Origin: Arcobacteraceae bacterium
GTDB lineage: Bacteria; Campylobacterota; Campylobacteria; Campylobacterales; Arcobacteraceae
Direction: 5' to 3'
Assembly: GCA_023138835.1 (NCBI GenBank)
Contig: JAGLOP010000003.1
Span: 62,001-126,000, forward strand
Length of the DNA: 64,000 bases
A program made the position numbers and the translations under genes. The notes beneath the pieces were generated by a model. The model saw nothing but the letters and a program-made list of their open reading frames with translations. It made no database searches and had not been told where the DNA came from. This document shows, piece after piece, positions 36,885-45,383 of the stretch. Each line of letters opens with the position of its first letter. The first letter of the stretch is position 1.

Positions 36885-37814
36885 TTATATAAATATACTT
36901 TGAATTGATTCATTAGTATATATTCTGTTAATTGTTTTTGCTGTAATTTCAGCAGAGGTTAAAATAGTGATTTTATCATTAGCCTCTTTTAATGGAATTG
37001 TATCTGTAATTACCAATTCATCTAAAGCACTATTAGTAATTCTGTCAAGTGCAGGACCACTAAGAACTCCATGGGTACAGCATGCCATAACACTTGTAGC
37101 ACCCATAGCTTTAAGTACATCAGCAGCTTTGGTTAAAGTTCCGGCAGTATCAACCATATCATCTAAAATAATTACATCATACCCCTCAACATCACCAATA
37201 ATATTCATCACTTCACTAACATTTGCTTTTTCTCTTTTTTTATCAACGATTACTAAACCATATCCCAATTTCTCAGCATAACCTCTAGCTCGTGCAACTC
37301 CACCAACATCAGGAGATGCAATAATTGGATTTTTAAGATTTTTATTTTTAATATACTCTACAAAAAGCGAAGCACCCACTAAATGATCCACAGGAATATT
37401 AAAAAATCCCTGAATCTGAGAAGCATGTAAATCAATAGTAATAACTCTTTGAACTCCAGCAGTTTCCAGCATATCAGCAACTAATTTTGCAGTAATAGGA
37501 ACTCTGGGAGCTGCTTTTTTATCTTGTCTTGCATATCCAAAATATGGTATCACTGCATTAATAGTTCCAGCACTGCTTCGCTTTAAAGCATCAACAATTA
37601 TTAATAATTCCATTAAATTATCATTTGCAGGAGCACATGTGGGCTGGATGATAAATACATCTTGACCACGAACAGACTCAGGAATAATTACATTTATCTC
37701 ACCATCACTAAATTTATTCACTTGAATATCTGCTAACTCTTTACCTAAAGATTCGGCAACTTTTTGAGCAAATGCAGGATTTGCACTACCACTAATTAAT
37801 TTATATCCACTCAT
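36885..37814 (-). CDS. prs: Ribose-phosphate pyrophosphokinase
   Basis: Makes PRPP from ribose-5-phosphate and ATP for nucleotide, histidine and tryptophan synthesis. The 309-aa class I enzyme shows FSDGEINV near the N terminus, RQDKKAAPRVPITAK (ATP and flexible loop region), the metal and catalytic motif DLHASQIQGFF and the PRPP-binding loop ILDDMVDTAGTL. Its promoter region is shared with the divergent NosL-like gene across about 190 nt. Confidence 0.98.
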   Translation of the reverse strand: MSGYKLISGSANPAFAQKVAESLGKELADIQVNKFSDGEINVIIPESVRGQDVFIIQPTCAPANDNLMELLIIVDALKRSSAGTINAVIPYFGYARQDKKAAPRVPITAKLVADMLETAGVQRVITIDLHASQIQGFFNIPVDHLVGASLFVEYIKNKNLKNPIIASPDVGGVARARGYAEKLGYGLVIVDKKREKANVSEVMNIIGDVEGYDVIILDDMVDTAGTLTKAADVLKAMGATSVMACCTHGVLSGPALDRITNSALDELVITDTIPLKEANDKITILTSAEITAKTINRIYTNESIQSIFI

Positions 37815-38005
37815 AACTTATCCTTGCATATTATTTAATATTTCGCGATTATATCACACATTATCTTTAGATAATTTATAAATCAAATATAACATGTGTG
37901 ATTCATAAATTTTTACTTATAATATATATAATATTTTATTAATTAACAATTATTTAACAACTTTTAGATAACCTTTTCCTAATTCAAAACAAAAGGAGAA
38001 AAGTG

Positions 38006-38731
38006 ATGAGAAAATTATTACTTAGTTTATTAACAATAAGTGCTTTACTGGTATCTGCTAGTTTGAGCGTTCAAGCTATGCAAAAAGATGGTGCAAGTCC
38101 TAAAAAAGCATCTATGAAAATGTACAGAATGGTACCAAAAGGTAAGGCTGCACTACTTCAAGATGGTAAAAACAAAGCATATTGTCCAACTTGTGGTATG
38201 ACATTACCTATGTTTTACAAAACAAACCATGCAGCTAAACATGCGGGTCATAATAAACAATACTGTTCAATTGTATGTTTAGTTGAAGATGCAATTGTAA
38301 ACGGAACAAAACTTACAGATTTTAAAGTTGTAGATAATTCAACACTAAAATTTATTGATTCAAAAAAAGCATTTTTCGTTGTAGGAAGTAAAAAACCGGG
38401 AACTATGAGTGTAGTAAGTAAGTATGCATTTGGTACAAAAGGTGCTGCTGATAAATTTGCAGCTGCTAATGGCGGTAAAGTTATGAAATTTGATGCACTG
38501 TATAAACTTGTAGTTAACTCGTCAGCTAAAGATATGGCTGCTACTAAAAAAAGACAAGCTATGGCTATCAAAAAAGGTGCAATGATGTACAAGAAAATGT
38601 GTAAAAAAACTGATAAAAAGTTTGCTTCAACTGCAGACGCAAAATCATTTTTAATTGAAAGTGGAATTTGTGGAAAAATTAAAGGTAAAAAGCATCAAGC
38701 TATTGCTTTATATTTAAACAGCAGAAAATAA
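38006..38731 (+). CDS. NosL-like copper-site protein with cytochrome-like C terminus
   Basis: An exported 241-aa protein: signal peptide (to about VQA, residue 24), then a NosL-type domain with CPTCGM (Cys60, Cys63, Met65), a second cysteine pair CSIVC (Cys87, Cys91) and the conserved DFKVVDNSTLKFID, AFFVVGSKKPGTM region. NosL proteins handle Cu(I) for nitrous oxide reductase; no nos gene is nearby, so the metal target is open. The last 70 residues (KKGAMMYKKMCKK, ESGICGKIKGKKHQAIALYL) look like a cytochrome c fold that lost CxxCH. The ATG at 38006 follows AAGGAG; a GTG at 38003 is the alternative. It closely resembles the NosL part of the 61645-63999 protein. Confidence 0.83.
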   Translation: MRKLLLSLLTISALLVSASLSVQAMQKDGASPKKASMKMYRMVPKGKAALLQDGKNKAYCPTCGMTLPMFYKTNHAAKHAGHNKQYCSIVCLVEDAIVNGTKLTDFKVVDNSTLKFIDSKKAFFVVGSKKPGTMSVVSKYAFGTKGAADKFAAANGGKVMKFDALYKLVVNSSAKDMAATKKRQAMAIKKGAMMYKKMCKKTDKKFASTADAKSFLIESGICGKIKGKKHQAIALYLNSRK

Positions 38732-38739
38732 TTAATATA

Positions 38740-38769
38740 AATCAAGGCTATTAATTTATAGCCTTGATT
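38740..38769. terminator. Bidirectional terminator hairpin
   Basis: AATCAAGGCTAT and ATAGCCTTGATT form a perfect 12-bp stem with a 6-nt loop, placed 9 nt after the NosL-like stop and 31 nt past the tonB stop on the other strand. Its position between convergent genes and its AT flanks fit a shared terminator. Confidence 0.75.
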
Positions 38770-38800
38770 AAAACTCTCTATCTATAAAATCCATTATTTC

Positions 38801-39547
38801 TTAATGTAAATTATATTTTATACTTATAAACAAATCTAAATTATTTTTAAAAAGACCTTTTGGTGCTTCTAGAGGGAAACTATTTTTAATCGCTATTACC
38901 ACTGATTTCTTAAATATTTTTTTACCTTCAATAATTTTATAAGATATAAGTTCACCTTTTGGTGATATAGTAAATTTAATCTTCACTTCGCCTTGGATTC
39001 CTCGTCGTATAGCTATTTTAGGATATGATTTATTTTTATTAATAGTATTTTTTATTTTAGTATAATACTGATTTCTTAATATTGTTTGTTTTTCTATTAA
39101 TAAAGTATCTATAGCTTTTTTAACTACTGATTTATTTTGTTTAATCTGTGTTTTTTGTACAATTTGCTTTTTATATTCTTTCTTAATTATCTCTTTTGGT
39201 TTTTCAATTGGCTTTGGTTTCGGCTTTACAATTGGTTTTGGCTTAGGTTTCGGCTTTGGCTTTTCAATTGGCTTCGGTTTCGGCTTCGGCTTTGGCTTTA
39301 CAATTGGTTTTGGCTTAGGTTTCGGTTTTGGCTTTACAATTGGTTTTGGCTTTGGCTTTGGTTTTTCTATTTTTTTAGGTTCCGGTTGAGGTCTTTGCTG
39401 TACAATAACTGTAAACTTAACTGTTTGCTCACTTTTCTTTGTTACAGATTTTATAATTTTTTGATTATCTAAAGAGTACAAATAACTAGCTATTAAAATT
39501 ATATAAAGAAATGCAGTTATCAAAAAAGAGGAAAAATACCTATTCAT
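38801..39547 (-). CDS. tonB: TonB energy-transducing protein
   Basis: Transmits inner-membrane proton-motive force to outer-membrane receptors for iron, cobalamin or other metal chelates. The 248-aa protein has an N-terminal membrane anchor (about 5-25), a long periplasmic Pro/Lys spacer (about 61-117) and a C-terminal TonB domain (about 155-248: [20 protein letters not shown]). exbD overlaps its start by 8 nt and exbB precedes that, forming a standard three-gene unit. No TonB-dependent receptor is encoded in the window. Confidence 0.93.
   Translation of the reverse strand: MNRYFSSFLITAFLYIILIASYLYSLDNQKIIKSVTKKSEQTVKFTVIVQQRPQPEPKKIEKPKPKPKPIVKPKPKPKPKPIVKPKPKPKPKPIEKPKPKPKPKPIVKPKPKPIEKPKEIIKKEYKKQIVQKTQIKQNKSVVKKAIDTLLIEKQTILRNQYYTKIKNTINKNKSYPKIAIRRGIQGEVKIKFTISPKGELISYKIIEGKKIFKKSVVIAIKNSFPLEAPKGLFKNNLDLFISIKYNLH
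39197..39367 (-). repeat. In-frame KPKPKPKPI(V/E) repeats in tonB
   Basis: About 57 residues made of degenerate copies of a ten-residue unit ([10 protein letters not shown] or [10 protein letters not shown]; 30-bp DNA period) form the stiff spacer that spans the periplasm. The near-identical DNA units make copy number likely to vary between strains. Confidence 0.85.
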
Positions 39548-39920
39548 ATTTAGTAATAATTCCTAAATTTTTATATCCTTTTTGTTTTAATATATCTATA
39601 ATATAAACAAAATTTTCAAACTTGGTATTTTTATCACAATTTATACTAATAGCCGTATTGATTTTGAAATTTTCCAACTGTAATATAATTTGTTCTTTGG
39701 TTATTTGTTCTTTATTAAAAAACATATCTCCATTTTGTTTAATTGTTATAATTAAAGTTTTATTTTTTGTAATTTTTGTAGAACTATTTGCCTCACTTAG
39801 ATCAACAGGTATGATACCACGGGCAACAAAAGTAGCTGTAGTAAGTACTATAACTAAAAGTACAAGCATAATATCTATAAATGGAACAACATTCATAGAA
39901 TCAAATTTTTTAATTTGCAC
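39540..39920 (-). CDS. exbD: ExbD biopolymer transport protein
   Basis: Proton-channel partner of ExbB. A GTG start at 39920 ([14 protein letters not shown]) is preferred: AAAGGA lies 6 nt upstream, the protein (126 aa) then begins like other ExbDs, and the overlap with exbB drops to 11 nt. A longer frame from ATG 39953 would overlap exbB by 44 nt. The single membrane helix carries the essential Asp in [16 protein letters not shown]; a periplasmic domain follows. Confidence 0.9.
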   Translation of the reverse strand: MQIKKFDSMNVVPFIDIMLVLLVIVLTTATFVARGIIPVDLSEANSSTKITKNKTLIITIKQNGDMFFNKEQITKEQIILQLENFKINTAISINCDKNTKFENFVYIIDILKQKGYKNLGIITKYE

Positions 39921-40353
39921 TTTGTTCCTTTTGTTCAATCTCCCAAAGTGCAATTATAACTTCAATTTTTCGCGCCAAATGATTATAAAACATCATAGAT
40001 GGAATTGCAACAACTAATCCCATAGCTGTTGCTTTAAGCGCAAGAGCCAATGAACTCATAATTATTTTTACATCAATATCTCCACCATGCCCCATAGTAT
40101 AAAATGTAACAATAATACCAAAAACAGTCCCAAGCAACCCAATATACGGTGCATTTGAACCAAATGATGAGATGATTGATATATGGTTTGTTACATCAAT
40201 CTCTAGTCTTTCTTTTTGTTTATATTTAACTAAATCAATTTTTTTAAAAAACATAAGTCTTTCTATATAAAACCAAATTGACAGAAAACTCATCAATCCC
40301 AAAATACCTAATATTCCATAATCTATTATATCTTTTATAAATTCTATATCCAT
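39910..40353 (-). CDS. exbB: ExbB / MotA-TolQ-ExbB family proton channel protein
   Basis: A 147-aa protein, compact for ExbB, with three membrane helices: about 10-30, then a central NAPYIGLLGTVFGIIVTF segment and LALALKATAMGLVVAIPSMMFYN. These are the hallmarks of the MotA/TolQ/ExbB channel. With the overlapping exbD and tonB it forms the energising complex for outer-membrane import. Confidence 0.92.
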   Translation of the reverse strand: MDIEFIKDIIDYGILGILGLMSFLSIWFYIERLMFFKKIDLVKYKQKERLEIDVTNHISIISSFGSNAPYIGLLGTVFGIIVTFYTMGHGGDIDVKIIMSSLALALKATAMGLVVAIPSMMFYNHLARKIEVIIALWEIEQKEQSAN

Positions 40354-40464
40354 ACTTTAATTTTTCCTTATTTAAATATATATAATTTTACCATTTTGTT
40401 GTTAATTTATTGTTAATTATCTCTTTTTTATAACAAGGTTTTTTGTATCAAGTGTCTTACTAGA

Positions 40465-40734
40465 TTATTGTTTTTTGTCCAATATCTTCTCTCCCTTCTT
40501 TATTAGTAAAGAGATAATTTTAAGTTCCTCTTCCAATTCTCTTTTTTCTTTTTTGATTAATCTCTTCTTTAATGATTTACCAATTTTTTTTTCTTCTTCT
40601 TTTAGCTTTTTCAGAATACTTTTTACCAATTTCTTTTTATCTGATTTTTCACATACTAATTTATCAAATTGATTTATAAATTTATCCAATCCTAAAAATT
40701 CTTTTACACTATCAATAAACTTTGCTACACCCAT
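40465..40734 (-). CDS. Small basic coiled protein, unknown function
   Basis: An 89-aa protein starting at the ATG that overlaps the stop of the Na/Pi transporter (TGATG). It is very rich in Lys and Glu with long predicted helices (KKLVKSILKKLKEEEKKIGKSLKKR), so probably a coiled coil, and has one cysteine. No family is recognised. Tight coupling with the transporter suggests a linked function. Confidence 0.6.
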   Translation of the reverse strand: MGVAKFIDSVKEFLGLDKFINQFDKLVCEKSDKKKLVKSILKKLKEEEKKIGKSLKKRLIKKEKRELEEELKIISLLIKKGEKILDKKQ

Positions 40735-42551
40735 CAATTATCCTTTTTCTCTAAAATTGAATCAATATCTTCATCACTGACAACCATATCAGCACCAAGA
40801 CTCCTCATATCACCACACCTATTAATAAATATCACTTCTGCCATCGCTGTAAATTTTTGACTGATATCATAAGCATAAACAGTATCATTCATCAGTGATG
40901 TAGCCATTTCATTGGTAATTAAACTATTCCTAATTAAATTATCAAGTGTTCCATTTGCGATTATATCGTATTTCTCAGTATGTACTTTAGTTTTTGAAAG
41001 TAATAATATAATTACATCTTCCTCGTCCGTAGTTGCAATGATATTAATATTTCGTAAAAGTTCAGCTAAATCTTTTCTTATAGTATCGTATTGCTTTTTT
41101 ATATGCTTATTTGTACTCTCAGTGTATTTTATTAAATTCTTTTGCAAATGCTTTATATCTTTTACGGCTTCTACAATATCCCTGTTGGCAAGTTTTAATT
41201 TGTATAACTCTTCAATATATTCAGGTGACATATTTGATTGAGCTTTGGTAGAAAAGTCTATAATCTCACCATAAATACCTTTTATTTTGCGATTATAAAA
41301 ATTATCAATATCAACTGCTGTTTGGCTATATACTTCACTTACAACTTCATCTAAATTCATAGAAGATACAATATTACCTTTTTTTACATTTATACCTTGA
41401 GCTATAATCTCAAATGCATTTTCATATAAATGCTTAGTTTCTCTTATAATTGCTGCCATAGAAGTTTCCTGAATTTCTAATACGGAATCATTAAGATATT
41501 TGACTTTATCAAAATTTTTGTCTCCTTGTAAATCTTCTTCTTTAAGTGCAAATTCTAGAAAGTTTACAAGACTATTTATAAATGGTATCATTACAATCAC
41601 ACCAATTAGATTAAATATAGTATGAAATACAGCCAGTTTTAAAGTATAATCATCGCCGGCTATACCAACTGCATCACTTATAAAATCAACAGAATATATA
41701 ATCTGACTCATAAAGATTATGGCAATTAACCCTGTAACCACATTGAAAATCAAATGAGCACCTGCTAGTCTTTTACCTATAATATTAGAACTCATAGATC
41801 CAATAATAGCAGTGATCGTTGTACCTAGATTTGCCCCTATTGCTAAAGCTAAAGCATTTTCATAAGAGATTTGTCCAGCAGCAAGTGCAGTGATAATAAG
41901 TACTAATGTAGCATGAGATGATTGCATAACTACAGTTGCGAATATACCAATACTAGTAAATATAAAGAGTCCCTTTAATCCGCTAACTGCATAAGAAGCT
42001 AAATCAATAGTACTTTTAAATGCTTCAAACCCATCTTTCATATAGTGGATTCCAAGAAATAAAAATCCAAGTCCAGCTAGTATATATCCCATACCTTTTA
42101 AAGATTTACTTTTTTGAAAGATTAAAATTACACCAAATACAAGCATTGGCATAGCATAAGCAGAAATTTTTACTTTTAATCCAAATCCAGCTACTAACCA
42201 AGCTCCAGTAGTTGTTCCAATATTTGCTCCAAAAATTATTCCAATACCCTGTGCAAGACCTATTAAACCAGCTCCTAAAAATGAGATAGTTAAAACTGAA
42301 ACCAAAGAACTTGATTGCATGACAGTAGTTGTAATAACTCCAAACCCTATACTTTTATAAAGCTTATTAGTAGATTTTTGTAAAATCCTTTCCAGTGTAC
42401 CGCCTGAGAAAGCCTTAAAGCCCTCTTCAAGGAATAACATTCCAAATAAAAATATAGCAACACCTGCTGATATCTCTTTAAAATCCGGGCTTATCCAAAA
42501 TCCATAAGATAAAATAATAAAAATACTAGGTAGGAATATTCTCTTTAGCAA
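40734..42551 (-). CDS. Na/Pi cotransporter family protein with PhoU-like tail
   Basis: A 605-aa protein. The N-terminal ~330 residues hold two inverted membrane repeats with the QSSS-type motifs of the family (TVMQSSSLVSVLTISFLGAG and VVMQSSHATLVL) and EEGFKAFSGG. A cytosolic helical domain (about 345-600) resembles PhoU and may control transport. It is predicted to carry phosphate with sodium. Its location beside the arsenic genes is notable because arsenate is a phosphate analogue, but no direct link is shown. Confidence 0.88.
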   Translation of the reverse strand: MLKRIFLPSIFIILSYGFWISPDFKEISAGVAIFLFGMLFLEEGFKAFSGGTLERILQKSTNKLYKSIGFGVITTTVMQSSSLVSVLTISFLGAGLIGLAQGIGIIFGANIGTTTGAWLVAGFGLKVKISAYAMPMLVFGVILIFQKSKSLKGMGYILAGLGFLFLGIHYMKDGFEAFKSTIDLASYAVSGLKGLFIFTSIGIFATVVMQSSHATLVLIITALAAGQISYENALALAIGANLGTTITAIIGSMSSNIIGKRLAGAHLIFNVVTGLIAIIFMSQIIYSVDFISDAVGIAGDDYTLKLAVFHTIFNLIGVIVMIPFINSLVNFLEFALKEEDLQGDKNFDKVKYLNDSVLEIQETSMAAIIRETKHLYENAFEIIAQGINVKKGNIVSSMNLDEVVSEVYSQTAVDIDNFYNRKIKGIYGEIIDFSTKAQSNMSPEYIEELYKLKLANRDIVEAVKDIKHLQKNLIKYTESTNKHIKKQYDTIRKDLAELLRNINIIATTDEEDVIILLLSKTKVHTEKYDIIANGTLDNLIRNSLITNEMATSLMNDTVYAYDISQKFTAMAEVIFINRCGDMRSLGADMVVSDEDIDSILEKKDN

Positions 42552-42566
42552 TTAACCGGTTCCCCT

Positions 42567-43391
42567 TTATTTAATCAATAATTTATAAACATCAATTGGC
42601 ATTAGGTCTAATTCATCTGCAATATTTTTTATTTTACTATCAGAATTAATATCATCCAATCCTTTTAACTTTAAAATATTAATAGCTTTGTCTAAATCAA
42701 TTTTTCTCATATCACTTAACTCTTTTAATGTTTTTCTTCCTAGTCTAGATGGTATGTCAGAATCTTTGCTTGTTGAAGATTTATACTTAATACTTTCAGT
42801 TTTTGCATCTGTACCGATTAGTTTATAAACATAGCTTGGACTAATATTATTATTTTTCCCAATACTTAGTAGAGTTTCATCATCTTTAAATATAATATTA
42901 TTATCAGATAAGATTTTACTCGCAATATTAAAATCTATATTTAACTTTCTGCAAAATACTTTTAACTTTGATTCTTCGGCATGTCCATAAGGCGGTTCAC
43001 CATATTGTTCAGTCCAAGAATCTTTTATAGTCTCACCCATTTTCATAAAAGCTTTCATTGGGTGTACTGGATACAATGTTCCAACAACAAAAAATATATT
43101 TATTAAAAGTGCAATTAAAAATTCTTTTTTTGTAAAAGATATTTTTCTATTAACATCTTTTAAATAATTTAAAATTGGATTCCAGTTATAATAAGTATGA
43201 TATACTCCAAAAAACAAAAATGTTATCATTGAAGTTGTATGGATATCTCCATATTGAGTTTTTGATAGACCAAATAGATGCCAATCAGCCCAATAAGCAA
43301 CTTTCCCTTTAGGACAAAGAAATAACATAATCCCTGTATAACTCATTATTAAAAATGAGAAGCCTAAACTTAAAGAAGTAATCTTTTTCAT
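42567..43391 (-). CDS. DUF4405-like membrane protein
   Basis: A 274-aa protein with three or four membrane helices in the first ~110 residues, including candidate heme-ligand histidines (WHLFG, DIHTTSM, VYHTYYNW) as in DUF4405 / b-type cytochrome-like proteins. A soluble C-terminal half (about 145-274) contains repeated short helical motifs (FNIASKILSDNN, INILKLKGLDDINSDSKIKNIA). Likely an inner-membrane electron-transfer component; unproven. It lies between the small thioredoxin and the Na/Pi transporter. Confidence 0.68.
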   Translation of the reverse strand: MKKITSLSLGFSFLIMSYTGIMLFLCPKGKVAYWADWHLFGLSKTQYGDIHTTSMITFLFFGVYHTYYNWNPILNYLKDVNRKISFTKKEFLIALLINIFFVVGTLYPVHPMKAFMKMGETIKDSWTEQYGEPPYGHAEESKLKVFCRKLNIDFNIASKILSDNNIIFKDDETLLSIGKNNNISPSYVYKLIGTDAKTESIKYKSSTSKDSDIPSRLGRKTLKELSDMRKIDLDKAINILKLKGLDDINSDSKIKNIADELDLMPIDVYKLLIK

Positions 43392-43399
43392 GGTATCTC

Positions 43400-43633
43400 C
43401 TATGCTTTTATTATATCTACAATCTCATCCACGCTCAAAAGTTTTCCCGTGCTTTTTACAACACCATCTATCACTAATCCAGGTGTACTAACAACACCAT
43501 AATCCATAATTTTCATTATATCTTCAACTTTTTGGATACTGTGAAATCCACCAATTTTTGCCACTGCTTGTTTTACAGCATCTTCAAGTGCAATACATTT
43601 TGCACAACCTGTTCCTAATATTTCAATCTTCAT
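43400..43633 (-). CDS. Small thioredoxin-family protein (TM0996/MTH895 type)
   Basis: A 77-aa redox protein with the N-terminal site GTGCAKC, directly comparable to archaeal mini-thioredoxins, and cis-proline segment VVSTPGLVIDG. The ATG at 43633 (MKIEIL) has GGAGG just upstream; the in-frame TTG at 43645 is less likely. Such proteins often sit next to DUF318/ArsP-like permeases, as here. Confidence 0.86.
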   Translation of the reverse strand: MKIEILGTGCAKCIALEDAVKQAVAKIGGFHSIQKVEDIMKIMDYGVVSTPGLVIDGVVKSTGKLLSVDEIVDIIKA

Positions 43634-43679
43634 CTTCCCCTCCAACTATGCTTACAGCATATAACACACGGTTCCCAAC

Positions 43680-44624
43680 TTATAAAATAAAATTAAATAA
43701 ATATCCTATAGCTATTATACCTAAACCAACTATTCCAAAAAATAAAGCGATAAGTTTAATATGTAATATTCTTTTAAGTATCATAGCTTCAGGAAGACTA
43801 AGTGCTACTACAGCCATCATAAAACTAAGTGCAGTTCCAAGTAACATCCCTTTACTTGTAAGCACTTCAACAAGTGGCATAACTCCAGCTGCATTAGAAT
43901 ACATAGGTATCCCCATCAAAACTGCAATAATTACAGAAAATGGATTGTTCTCTCCTGCATATTTAGCTATAAAATCAGCTGGTATATATCCATGGATAAA
44001 TGCTCCAATACCAACGCCCACCAAGACATAGATATAAATCTTTTTAAAGATATCAATTGTATAGTCAGATGCTTCTTTTATCCTTTGTTTAAAAGTAAGT
44101 TTTATATGAACCTCATCTAGTTCACCCTCCATAGGTTTTACATCCATTAAAACATATTTTTCCATATTCATTCTACCTATAAAGTATCCGCCAAATATTG
44201 CAACTAATAATCCAAATCCAATATAAATAGCCGTAATTTTCCAACCAAATATTCCAAATAAAAGTGCTATTGCTATTTCGTTGTTCATAGGAGAGCTAAT
44301 AAGAAAAGAAAAAGTTACACCAATGGGAATTCTTGCTTGAATAAATCCTAAAAATAATGGTATAGCTGAGCAACTGCAAAAAGGGGTAATAATACCAAAT
44401 AATGAAGCTAATACATTACCAAAAAAAGGTGACTTATTTTGCAAGTATGACCTTACATATTCTGTATTAAAATGTGTTCTTAAATATGATACAACAAAGA
44501 TAATAGTGATTAATAAAAAATATATCTTAATAGTATCATATATAAAGAAATTGACAGCTTCACCTAGATGTCCCTCTAGTTTTAAAACATCATATATGAA
44601 ATAATCAACTGTCTCTTTCCACAT
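43680..44624 (-). CDS. ArsP-like permease (DUF318 family)
   Basis: A 314-aa membrane protein with about eight helices and the paired-cysteine motif FCSCSAIPLFLGF, followed by ISSPMNNEIAIALLFG, both characteristic of the ArsP/DUF318 permease group. In Campylobacter jejuni ArsP exports trivalent organoarsenicals. Together with arsM, arsR and acr3 in this window, a role in exporting methylated arsenic is likely, but other substrates are possible. No symbol is given because family members vary. Confidence 0.85.
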   Translation of the reverse strand: MWKETVDYFIYDVLKLEGHLGEAVNFFIYDTIKIYFLLITIIFVVSYLRTHFNTEYVRSYLQNKSPFFGNVLASLFGIITPFCSCSAIPLFLGFIQARIPIGVTFSFLISSPMNNEIAIALLFGIFGWKITAIYIGFGLLVAIFGGYFIGRMNMEKYVLMDVKPMEGELDEVHIKLTFKQRIKEASDYTIDIFKKIYIYVLVGVGIGAFIHGYIPADFIAKYAGENNPFSVIIAVLMGIPMYSNAAGVMPLVEVLTSKGMLLGTALSFMMAVVALSLPEAMILKRILHIKLIALFFGIVGLGIIAIGYLFNFIL

Positions 44625-44635
44625 AGTTTATTAAA

Positions 44636-45268
44636 CTAATTTCTTCTTGATTGATTTGCCAAAAATTCATTTTTACTTACTTTTCCATCATTGTCTGTAT
44701 CTATATCTGAAAAAGGTGTATTATTTCCTGCATTTCTCATCATTTTACCTTGTTGTGCATTTTGTGACATTCTATTGTTTCTAGCTTCATTCATCTCACT
44801 TTCCGTAAGATATCCATCACTATTTAGATCATAACTTTCAAAAGTTGGCATATTTCGTCTCATACCTCTTGCGCTATTTGTTTGATTATTACTACGACCT
44901 TGACCCATACCTTGTCTATTTCCTCTTTGACCTTTGTTCATATTTCCTTTATTTGAACGATTTTTTTGCATTTGTGAATTTTGACCTTCAAGTAGTTCTA
45001 GTTTAGTCAACTTTCCATCTTTATTTGTATCAAATAGTTCAAAATCTGGAGCATTTCCTGCTTTTCTCATAGGCATTCCTTGATTTGCTCTAATAGACTG
45101 TCTTTTTGCTCTAGCATCATAAAATTCACTTTTGCTAACCAAACCATCATTATTTGTATCATATATATCAAAAGATATTGGACCTCTTTGTGATAAATCA
45201 GCACCATTCGCTAAACTTCCCATTAAACATAACGCACCTATTGTTGTGAGTAATTTTTCTGTTTTCAT
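44636..45268 (-). CDS. Exported EF-hand calcium-binding protein (paralogue A)
   Basis: A 210-aa protein with signal peptide (to about ANGA) and four EF-hand-like loops: DTNNDGLVSKSEF, DTNKDGKLTKLEL, DLNSDGYLTESEM and DTDNDGKVSKNEF. A Met/Asn/Gln/Arg-rich linker separates pairs 1-2 and 3-4 (MNKGQRGNRQGMGQGRSNNQ). The ATG at 45268 follows GGGGAGGAG. It may buffer or sense calcium or another cation in the periplasm. A perfect ArsR-like palindrome lies upstream. A paralogue sits at 54792-55406. Confidence 0.88.
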   Translation of the reverse strand: MKTEKLLTTIGALCLMGSLANGADLSQRGPISFDIYDTNNDGLVSKSEFYDARAKRQSIRANQGMPMRKAGNAPDFELFDTNKDGKLTKLELLEGQNSQMQKNRSNKGNMNKGQRGNRQGMGQGRSNNQTNSARGMRRNMPTFESYDLNSDGYLTESEMNEARNNRMSQNAQQGKMMRNAGNNTPFSDIDTDNDGKVSKNEFLANQSRRN

Positions 45269-45297
45269 AACTTTCTCCTCCCCTGTTTTATACTGAA

Positions 45298-45303
45298 AGT
45301 ATA
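45298..45303 (-). promoter_or_regulatory. Candidate -10 box for the EF-hand gene A
   Basis: TATACT on the minus strand about 30 nt upstream of the ATG at 45268. The palindrome at 45322-45337 sits where the -35 region would be. The same geometry is seen at arsR. Confidence 0.45.
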
Positions 45304-45321
45304 TCATAGTTTAATTAATAT

Positions 45322-45337
45322 ATCAAGATATCTTGAT
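45322..45337. promoter_or_regulatory. Second ArsR-type operator, upstream of EF-hand gene A
   Basis: ATCAAGATATCTTGAT is a perfect 16-bp palindrome, extended with one mismatch on both sides. It shares the ATCAAGATAT core with the dyad upstream of arsR. It lies between the acr3 stop and the EF-hand gene, so the arsenic regulator probably also controls a second transcription unit there. This is inferred from similarity and placement. Confidence 0.65.
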
Positions 45338-45383
45338 GTATTGTAAATTTCTTAAACTTATTCTCAAGAGAATTCACACACAA

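Noticed and set aside
39197-39367. Short tandem repeats that could suggest a CRISPR array
   Set aside because: Units are contiguous, in frame and encode the TonB spacer; there are no unique spacers and no cas genes.
39137-39472. Open reading frame on the plus strand opposite tonB
   Set aside because: It is the low-complexity mirror of the Pro/Lys repeat (Trp/Phe/Leu/Arg-rich) and has no ribosome-binding site or family resemblance.
40354-40464. Fur box upstream of exbB
   Set aside because: The region is AT-rich with repeated TTGTTAATT, but no 19-bp Fur-like dyad could be aligned.
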